From: Streptomyces coelicoflavus
GTDB taxonomy: Bacteria; Actinomycetota; Actinomycetes; Streptomycetales; Streptomycetaceae
NCBI RefSeq assembly: GCF_003112555.1
Contig: NZ_BEWB01000015.1
Span: 124,001-188,000, forward strand
Length of the DNA: 64,000 bases
Direction of reading: 5' to 3'
In this document: piece by piece, positions 58,242 through 64,000 of the stretch
How the letters are laid out: each line of letters begins with the position of its first letter
Numbering within the stretch: position 1 is the stretch's first letter
The notes under the pieces: model-generated
What the model saw: only the letters and a program-made list of their open reading frames with translations
Database searches by the model: none
Told to the model about the DNA's origin: nothing
Position numbers and translations under genes: made by a program

Positions 58242-58378
58242 CGACCACCCATCAACGTTCAGGAAGTTGAACCCAGGTACGGGTTCAGTGGCCCCGGACG
58301 CGGGTGTGCAGACTTCCGATTGCGGTGGTGGCGCGGCGAAGTTTCACGAGCGACCGCTCATGTGACGTCACAGCCGCG

Positions 58379-61021
58379 TCAACCAGCGTTCGAATCGCTG
58401 GCTGACCGAGCCCCTTCCATATTCGCGCGCAGCACCGCAACCATCGGATGGCCTGAGCCCAGCACCCGCTGGGCGTCGGTGAGGGTCTGCTGGTACAGCG
58501 GGGTTGCCCGGCTCAGGTCCCCCGCCGCCCTGTACGCGCCCGCGAGGTTGTTGCGGGAGGTCAGCGTGTCCGGGTGGTCCGCACCCAGCACCCGCTGCCG
58601 GTCGGTGAGGGTCTGCTCGAACAGCGGGATCGCCCGGCCCAGGTCCCCCGCCGACTCGTACGCGTACGCGAGATTGTTGCGGGAGGTTAGCGTGTCCGGG
58701 TGGTCCGCACCCAGCACCCGCTGCCGGTCGGTGAGGGTCTGCTCGAGCAGCGGGATCGCCCGGCCCAGGTCCCCCGCCGACTGGTACGTGCCCGCGAGGT
58801 TGTTGCGGGAGGTTAGCGTGTCCGGGTGGTCCGCACCCAGCACCCGCTGCCGGTCGGTGAGGGTCTGCTCGAGCAGCGGGATCGCCCGGCCCAGGTCCCC
58901 CGCCGACTGGTATGCGCCCGCGAGGTTGTTGCGCGAGGCCAGCGTGTCTGGATGGTCCGCGCCCAACACCCGCTCGGTGTCTGTGAGGTTCTGCTCGTAC
59001 AACGGCGTTGCCCGGTCCAGGTCCCCCGCCGACCGGTACGCGTACGCGAGGTTGTTGCGCGAGGCCAGCGTGTCCGGGTGGTCCGCACCCAGCACCCGCT
59101 GCCGGTCGGTGAGGGTCTGCTCGAACAGCGGGATCGCCCGGCCCAGATCCCCCGCCGACTCGTATGCGCCCGCGAGGTTGTTGCGGGAGGTCAGCGTGTC
59201 CGGGTGGTCCGCGCCCAACACCCGCTGCCGGTCGGTGAGGGTCTGCTCGAACAGCGGGATCGCCCGGCCCAGATCCCCCGCCGACTCGTACGCGTACGCG
59301 AGGTTGTTGCGCGAGCCCAGCGTGCCCGGGTGGTCCGCACCCAGCACCCGCTGCCGGTCGGTGAGGGTCTGCTCGAACAGCGGGATCGCCCGGCCCAGAT
59401 CCCCCGCCGACTCGTACGCGCCCGCGAGGTTGTTACGCGACGACAGCGTGACCGGATGGCCTGAGTCCAGCACCCGCTCGGCGTCGGTGAGGGTCTGCTC
59501 GAACAGCGGGATCGCCCGGCCCAGGTCCCCCGCCGACTCGTATGCGCCCGCGAGGTTGTTGCGCGAGGCCAGAGTGTTGGAATGGTCCGCGCCCAGCAGC
59601 CGCTCATAGGTGGTGAGGGCGCGTTGGTGGGCGTGAAGGGCGGCGGAGAGTGCGCCTTGCCCTTGTCGGAAGGCGCCAGCTTGGCTCAAGGCTGCGGCGG
59701 TGTGGGTGGTGTCGTGATCGGGGCTGTGGTGGGTGGTGAGGGCGTCGGTGTGGGGAAGGAGCGCCTGGTATCGGGGCCAGTTCGCAGGGTTGTGGCTGTC
59801 GTCGGGGAAGGCGGCAGCGAGGAGTTCGGCGGCATGGTCGCGGGCGCGGCCGATGTCGTCGGTGCGGCGGTGGGGATCGTGAGGGTCGGGGGTGCGGGCG
59901 AGGGCCTGGACGAGGCGGTGCACGGACAGAGTGCCGTCGTGGTTGTTAGTGATCATGTTGTAGGCGGTGAGCCGGCCGATCGCGGCCGTGAGCCCGGGCG
60001 GGGCCGCCACACCGTTGAGGAGGTCACGGGGGATGCGGTCCGGCGCGTACCAGGCCAGCAGTCGCAGCAGGTCTCCGGCGAGCGGGGTGTCGGTGAGGCG
60101 GTCGAGGGTGAGGCGCCAGATCCGGGCGATGGTGCGGGCGGAGTCTCCGCCTTGGGCGGCGGCGTCGAACATATCGGCGGGCCAGCGGTCAAGCATGTCG
60201 AGGTACTTGGGGGGGCTGGTGCCGGTTTCGGCGCAGTAGGCGGCGGCCTGGTCGATGGCCAGGGCGAGGTGCCCGAGTTCGGCGCAGACCACGTCAACGC
60301 CATCGGTATTGCGTGGTCCGTGCTGAGTGAGGACCTGGGTGAATAGTCCGACCGCGTCGGCCGGGTCGAGGACGCCGAGGCGGATGGTGGTGGCGTGGCG
60401 ATGCCAGCCACTGGCCAGGCGGGTGGTGACCAGCACCCGACCGCCTGAGACCCGGTCCAGGAGTGGTCGGATGTCGGCGGGGTCCTCGACGTTGTCCAGT
60501 ACCATCAGCCACTGGCTGCGGTGGTCGGCAAGCCACCGCAACGCGCGTTCGGCCTGCAACTCGGTCGGCAGGCCGGTCAGGCCGGGCTGTAGGGCACGCG
60601 CCAGTGCCGCGATGTCGGCGTCGACCGCGGCCTGGGTGTCCGCGGTGACCCACCACCGCACCGCTTCGCCCCGCGCCGCCGCCCACCGTGCCGCCAGCGC
60701 CGACTTCCCGACTCCGCCCAACCCGTGCACCGCGTGCACGACGACCTCCCCAGGATCGGCGAAGGCCGCATCCAGCGCACCGAGTTCCTCGGTCCGGCCG
60801 ACGAACAGCCCGGCCTGTTCGATGTTCGATACCCCGGGTACCGCTGCATCGTCGGGGATCGGCGCATAGGCCTGCGCTGGGAGCACGAACGCCTGCTGCG
60901 CCTGGACGTACTGGGTCGAAGAGTTGTTCACGTCCCCGCCCGCGACGATCGCACCGTCGCTCCCGCGCAGCCCGTCGGGCGCCGTCGGCTGCCCGGGCGG
61001 GGTGTCTGGTTTGCGGATCAT
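58379..61021 (-). CDS. NB-ARC/TPR STAND ATPase (NLR-like)
   Basis: An 880-residue STAND protein. Residues 23-36 carry a short motif beginning GAIVAGGDVNNS that also appears twice in the coupled membrane protein. The NB-ARC core follows: Walker A GLGGVGKS (100-107), Walker B WLMVLDNVED (171-180), sensor VLVTTR (196-201) and a GxP-like LGHLALAIDQAAAY. The C-terminal half has nine near-identical 42-residue TPR repeats of kinesin-light-chain type. No enzymatic effector domain is fused. ATG at 61021 overlaps the upstream stop (ATGA). The layout is that of an NLR-like sensor that oligomerises on ligand and signals through its N-terminal motif. Confidence 0.85.
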   Translation of the reverse strand: MIRKPDTPPGQPTAPDGLRGSDGAIVAGGDVNNSSTQYVQAQQAFVLPAQAYAPIPDDAAVPGVSNIEQAGLFVGRTEELGALDAAFADPGEVVVHAVHGLGGVGKSALAARWAAARGEAVRWWVTADTQAAVDADIAALARALQPGLTGLPTELQAERALRWLADHRSQWLMVLDNVEDPADIRPLLDRVSGGRVLVTTRLASGWHRHATTIRLGVLDPADAVGLFTQVLTQHGPRNTDGVDVVCAELGHLALAIDQAAAYCAETGTSPPKYLDMLDRWPADMFDAAAQGGDSARTIARIWRLTLDRLTDTPLAGDLLRLLAWYAPDRIPRDLLNGVAAPPGLTAAIGRLTAYNMITNNHDGTLSVHRLVQALARTPDPHDPHRRTDDIGRARDHAAELLAAAFPDDSHNPANWPRYQALLPHTDALTTHHSPDHDTTHTAAALSQAGAFRQGQGALSAALHAHQRALTTYERLLGADHSNTLASRNNLAGAYESAGDLGRAIPLFEQTLTDAERVLDSGHPVTLSSRNNLAGAYESAGDLGRAIPLFEQTLTDRQRVLGADHPGTLGSRNNLAYAYESAGDLGRAIPLFEQTLTDRQRVLGADHPDTLTSRNNLAGAYESAGDLGRAIPLFEQTLTDRQRVLGADHPDTLASRNNLAYAYRSAGDLDRATPLYEQNLTDTERVLGADHPDTLASRNNLAGAYQSAGDLGRAIPLLEQTLTDRQRVLGADHPDTLTSRNNLAGTYQSAGDLGRAIPLLEQTLTDRQRVLGADHPDTLTSRNNLAYAYESAGDLGRAIPLFEQTLTDRQRVLGADHPDTLTSRNNLAGAYRAAGDLSRATPLYQQTLTDAQRVLGSGHPMVAVLRANMEGARSASDSNAG
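58465..59605. repeat. Nine 126-bp repeats encoding TPR units
   Basis: Nine in-frame copies of a 126-bp unit (42 residues, core SRNNLAxAYxSAGDL) with high nucleotide identity, many silent sites included. Such identity points to recent expansion or ongoing homogenisation of the sensor region. Confidence 0.88.
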
Positions 61022-61446
61022 GAGCGGTAGTCCGTGTGCGAGTCGGTGACGTCCTCGCCGGCGACGATCGCGCCATCCCGGCCTGTCAGTCCTTCCGGAC
61101 CACTGGGCGGTGTCGAAGCTGCGGGCGGTGCGGGGGGCGTGCCGATGGACCGGGTCGAGGAACCGGTAACGTTCCCTCGCGCCACGATCGCCCCCCGCTC
61201 ACCCGTCACCTGCTCCACCGGCGCGGGCGCCGCAACAGGCGTGGGCGGCGAAGTCGGGGCAGGCGCCGCGCGCAGCTGCCACAATGAAACCCCCACCGCA
61301 GCGACTCCGGCCACCGCTCCGACCGCGCCCCAGGCTTGGCCGGCCCCTGCCGGGTGCGCGGCCGTCACCCACACCACCAGCCCGACCGCAGCACAGGCCC
61401 CCAGCCCCGCAAGCCCCCACCAACACGCACGCATTCGCCCCGTCAT
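61018..61446 (-). CDS. Two-helix membrane protein with two GAIVA motifs
   Basis: A protein of about 142 residues. Two hydrophobic segments (about 7-28 and 37-55) are followed by a Pro/Ala-rich linker and two copies of a short motif: TGERGAIVARGNVTGSST at 81-98 and TGRDGAIVAGEDVTDSHT at 121-138. The same motif occurs at the N terminus of the coupled NB-ARC protein. ATG at 61446 was chosen; an ATG at 61434 and upstream starts are possible. The gene overlaps the NB-ARC start. It is the likely membrane effector or anchor of the NLR-like protein. Confidence 0.68.
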   Translation of the reverse strand: MTGRMRACWWGLAGLGACAAVGLVVWVTAAHPAGAGQAWGAVGAVAGVAAVGVSLWQLRAAPAPTSPPTPVAAPAPVEQVTGERGAIVARGNVTGSSTRSIGTPPAPPAASTPPSGPEGLTGRDGAIVAGEDVTDSHTDYRS

Positions 61447-61628
61447 ACCCCTGATACTCCCCCCGAAGACATGATCACGTCCGCCCATCTCATGGCGTGC
61501 TTCAGTGTCCTCCACTCCAACACGAAGTCAGCGCTGTATCGGGCCTGTGGTTCTGCTGCTGCGGCTCGGCACCGCCCCGGCGCAGGCGTATTAGGGGTCT
61601 CACCCAGAGACTGCTTCCCTGCCCATAG

Positions 61629-63518
61629 TCACGGCAGGCCTCGAAACGTGGGCGCTGAACGTGTTGTCGGCGCGACCCGGATGCCTGATGACGTCGTCGG
61701 CGCGACGGCTTTGAGGGATGATGTGGCCGCCTGCAATGCCGGGGTCCGGCGGAACGCGGGTCGGGTGAGGCCGGGCGGCAGGGTGACCGCAAGTCGTCCG
61801 CTGTGGTGCTCGGCCATCGTGGCGATGGCCCGCAGGGCGTCCACGTCGACGGCGGCGAAACGGGCAGGCTGTCCGGCTCGGGCCCGCTGGGCGTTCGTGG
61901 CCTCGGCCCGTTCCACCAGGGCCAAGGCGCTGCGACCGACGTCACCGTAGGGGCCTGCCGCCGTTCCAGGGCCGTCGGGCAGGTCTGCGGTGGGCAGCCG
62001 CTGCCATGCCTGCCGGAAGGCGACCACCCGGGGGTGCTCCACCGAGGTAGTCAATGCATGGCCCATGAGGGTCTGCCGCCACGTCTGAAAGGCCTCGGCA
62101 ATTTCACGAGAGGCGTGCACGGCCTCCTCACGCGCCCCATACGGAACCGGGGCGCCGGTCCCCAGGGCGGCGCTCGGTCGCCGTACCACGTCGACGCGGT
62201 TGTTGACGGCCGCGTCCGCGGCGACCCGGACTGGGTGGGCGGGACGGGGGATGCCGGGAGTGCTGTAGGCGAGTGCTGCATCGCCGAGGCTGAGCAGGGC
62301 TTCTTCGGCCGTGGGCGGGTCGGCGTGGAGGCCACTGCGCAGTCGGTTGGCGAGAACCTGTGCGCAATGGCCGATCATCTTGACGGAGCGGAGGGAAACC
62401 GTGCGCCAGAAACCCTGTACGCGGAGGTCGGTGCGCAGTCGGCTGAAGTATGCGCCCGCCCGCTCGTGAAGCACGCTCCACAGGTGGGCGGTTGCGCCGC
62501 GGACGGTCTGCAGTCGCTGCCATTCCGGGAAGTCCTGCAGCGCAGCAGCGTGGGCGTCGGTCTGCCGCAGGGCGGCGTCGACCGGCTCCGGATCGCGCCG
62601 GGACGGTACGGGGCGGGTACGGGTGGGCGTCGCGTGCTGTTCGCTGTCCGACCCACCGAAGGGCACGTTCCGCCACCACTGCTTCTCCAGCTCGCGCAGC
62701 GGTTCATCGACGGCCTCGAGGAGATCTGCGACCGTGCCGTGTTCGGGCGGGACGACGTCGGCCCATGCTTTCGCGACGGTGGAGATGAAGGCCTGCCTGA
62801 GACCTACGGGTTCGTACGCGTTGGTCTCAGGAGCGGCCGGGCCGGCCGCGCCCGCGGGCGTTTCCATGAGTGACCGTTTCTCAGATTCCCTTCGCAGCCG
62901 CCACTGGGGGACGCCGTAGGCGTCATGAAGAACTCCGTGCTCCTGCCGCCACACACCGGTCGGCAGGTCTCTGCCGGCCCACAGGGGCAGGTCACGTTGT
63001 TCCTGTGAGGGCGCCGCAGCGGCCCGTGCCAGTGCGCGAGTCTGCAGCAGGTCGCCCCGTTCCGCTCGGGGCGGCGGTTTCGGTCGGGCGTCGGGTCGGT
63101 CCCGGCTGCCGTTCTCCCGCTGTGCCCTGAGCACGGAGGCCTCGGCGACGGCAAGCAGACGTGCTCCATCGGTGGCGACGCGGTTGGCGACCACCTCTTC
63201 GTGCGAGGACTGCAACGCAGCCTCGGCGACGGTCGCGGCGAGTTGCCGGGCTTCCTCGCTGGTTTCCGTCGGCGCCGCGACCCGCCCGGCGCCCACCCGC
63301 TCCGCGTCCGCCCCCTCCGTGCCTGGCTCCTCGACGGTCGCCGTGCTCCGCTGCCGCGCGTGCTCCGCAGACACGCCGACTGGTCCGGCCGGTGGGAACG
63401 CCTCACCTTGCCGTTCAGCACGGGCGGGCACCCCAGAGCCGAACTGGAGTGCGGCAGAACCGTCGATCCCCGGAATGGAGCTGTGCGGATGCCCGCCCGC
63501 GGGGTTCGCGGAGCTCAC
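61629..63518 (-). CDS. Large hypothetical protein
   Basis: A 629-residue protein with no recognised family. The N-terminal third is low-complexity and charged; the middle has GLRQAFISTVAKAWADVVPP and YFSRLRTDLRVQGFWRTVSL, and the C-terminal part is Ala-rich and helical. Its GTG start overlaps the upstream stop (GTGA), so it is coupled to the partial gene at the right edge. It has plausible codon use throughout. Plasmid or phage origin is possible given the accessory context. Confidence 0.6.
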   Translation of the reverse strand: MSSANPAGGHPHSSIPGIDGSAALQFGSGVPARAERQGEAFPPAGPVGVSAEHARQRSTATVEEPGTEGADAERVGAGRVAAPTETSEEARQLAATVAEAALQSSHEEVVANRVATDGARLLAVAEASVLRAQRENGSRDRPDARPKPPPRAERGDLLQTRALARAAAAPSQEQRDLPLWAGRDLPTGVWRQEHGVLHDAYGVPQWRLRRESEKRSLMETPAGAAGPAAPETNAYEPVGLRQAFISTVAKAWADVVPPEHGTVADLLEAVDEPLRELEKQWWRNVPFGGSDSEQHATPTRTRPVPSRRDPEPVDAALRQTDAHAAALQDFPEWQRLQTVRGATAHLWSVLHERAGAYFSRLRTDLRVQGFWRTVSLRSVKMIGHCAQVLANRLRSGLHADPPTAEEALLSLGDAALAYSTPGIPRPAHPVRVAADAAVNNRVDVVRRPSAALGTGAPVPYGAREEAVHASREIAEAFQTWRQTLMGHALTTSVEHPRVVAFRQAWQRLPTADLPDGPGTAAGPYGDVGRSALALVERAEATNAQRARAGQPARFAAVDVDALRAIATMAEHHSGRLAVTLPPGLTRPAFRRTPALQAATSSLKAVAPTTSSGIRVAPTTRSAPTFRGLP

Positions 63519-64000
63519 AGGCGCGCCCCTCTGCTCGGGGCGGTCGGCGGAGGCACGGCGGGGCCTCGCGCGATCGCACCCGGCGTCGCGACGACTGCGG
63601 GGCGGACCGGGGCCCAGGTCCGGGCGGTGATGTTCCGGTGGGCCGCCGCGTCGAGGACGGCACGACTGGTGTCCATACCGATTGCGGGGGCGGAGGCCAG
63701 CAGGCTCTGTGCTGCGGCCTGTTGAGCGGCGCGGACCTGCTGGAAGGAGTTGCGCAGGCGCTCCGCCTGGTGGCCGTGGAGCTTGTAGAAGCGGTACGGA
63801 TGGTCGGCCGGACAGTGTTCCGGGGCGTCGGTGAGCAGGCGGTGTTCGATGGCCGTCACGGCCTGCGGCGCTGCCACCGCGATCCGCCAGTCGGCAACGG
63901 TGAGCCGGTAAGCGGTTTGGACCAGGGCGGCGACACCCCCGGCATCGGCCACGATGTCCGATGCCGGCCTTGTCCCGGGTGGGCGGCTTCCGGAGTCGGG
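63515..64000 (-). CDS. Hypothetical protein (partial, N terminus off window or GTG start at 63952)
   Basis: The frame is open to the right edge. It may begin at the GTG at 63952 (VADAGGVAALVQTAYRLT) or further right. Visible residues include DAPEHCPADHPYRFYKLHGHQ and a helical, Ala/Gln-rich segment (QQVRAAQQAAAQSLLASA). No family recognised. Its stop overlaps the start of the 629-residue gene. Confidence 0.55.
   Translation of the reverse strand, partial: PDSGSRPPGTRPASDIVADAGGVAALVQTAYRLTVADWRIAVAAPQAVTAIEHRLLTDAPEHCPADHPYRFYKLHGHQAERLRNSFQQVRAAQQAAAQSLLASAPAIGMDTSRAVLDAAAHRNITARTWAPVRPAVVATPGAIARGPAVPPPTAPSRGARL

Noticed and set aside
58465..59605. CRISPR-like periodic repeats
   Set aside because: The 126-bp units are contiguous and coding with no unique spacers.
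57879..59609. Long rightward frame of 576 codons across the TPR repeats
   Set aside because: It is the antisense image of the 126-bp repeats; repeats of a length divisible by three keep all frames open. The leftward frame encodes recognisable NB-ARC and TPR sequence.

Overview
This window looks like the end region of a Streptomyces chromosome, or a large linear plasmid of that genus. The GC content is very high with G/C third codon positions, GTG and TTG starts with purine-rich ribosome sites are common, the regulators are SARP and butyrolactone-receptor types, and the right half holds plasmid debris. No rRNA or tRNA gene was seen.

Positions 1-34767 are a large part of an angucycline cluster of the kinamycin/lomaiviticin/fluostatin (diazobenzofluorene) type. 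A leftward operon (7876 to 624) encodes ferredoxin, a large protein of the FzmP type, amidase, glutamine-synthetase-like ligase, adenylosuccinate-lyase-like enzyme and N-acetyltransferase. This is the cassette known from fosfazinomycin and kinamycin for making acetylhydrazine and carrying it on glutamate. A rightward O-methyltransferase-like gene of the AlpH type (8145-9227) should couple the hydrazine to the polyketide. The aromatic core follows leftward from 17629: hydroxylase, AlpJ-type ring-opening oxygenase, cyclase, ACP, ketoreductase, aromatase and two more flavin hydroxylases. The ketosynthase pair (KS-alpha and chain-length factor) that should lie between cyclase and ACP is absent; only 77 bp remain there. 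A 226-bp MITE-like element sits between the ketoreductase and aromatase genes. A SnoaL-like protein, a phosphopantetheinyl transferase, an acyl-CoA dehydrogenase, a second aromatase and an exporter complete the structural genes.

Positions 24408-34767 are the control block: two SARP activators, two TetR-type butyrolactone receptors or pseudo-receptors, an AfsA-type butyrolactone synthase, an NmrA-like reductase, an acyl-CoA carboxylase beta/epsilon pair and one more flavin monooxygenase. At least six inverted-repeat sites resembling ARE operators lie in the promoters of these genes, so precursor supply, signal synthesis and activation appear to be wired together.

Positions 35000-48400 are an accessory patchwork. 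It contains long palindromes beside two small winged-helix genes, two small secreted proteins, a decayed TraA-like relaxase/helicase, a CoiA-like nuclease gene, several very small proteins with their own terminators, a helix-hairpin-helix protein and a decayed Xre regulator.

Positions 48369-57860 hold an FxLD-type lanthipeptide locus: a 60-residue precursor, a full-length LanB dehydratase, a LanC cyclase, and a fusion of a LanB-elimination-like domain with an isoaspartate-type methyltransferase, ending at a strong terminator. An ATP-binding anti-sigma-like protein, an Xre/TPR-type regulator and an acetyltransferase lie beside it.

Positions 57972-64000 hold an NB-ARC/TPR STAND ATPase (NLR-like) translationally coupled to a small membrane protein. 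The two share a GAIVA-type motif, once at the N terminus of the receptor and twice in the C-terminal half of the membrane protein. This is the layout expected of a prion-like (amyloid) signalling pair and is the best candidate here for an undescribed defence or cell-death system. Two coupled genes of unknown function run off the right edge.
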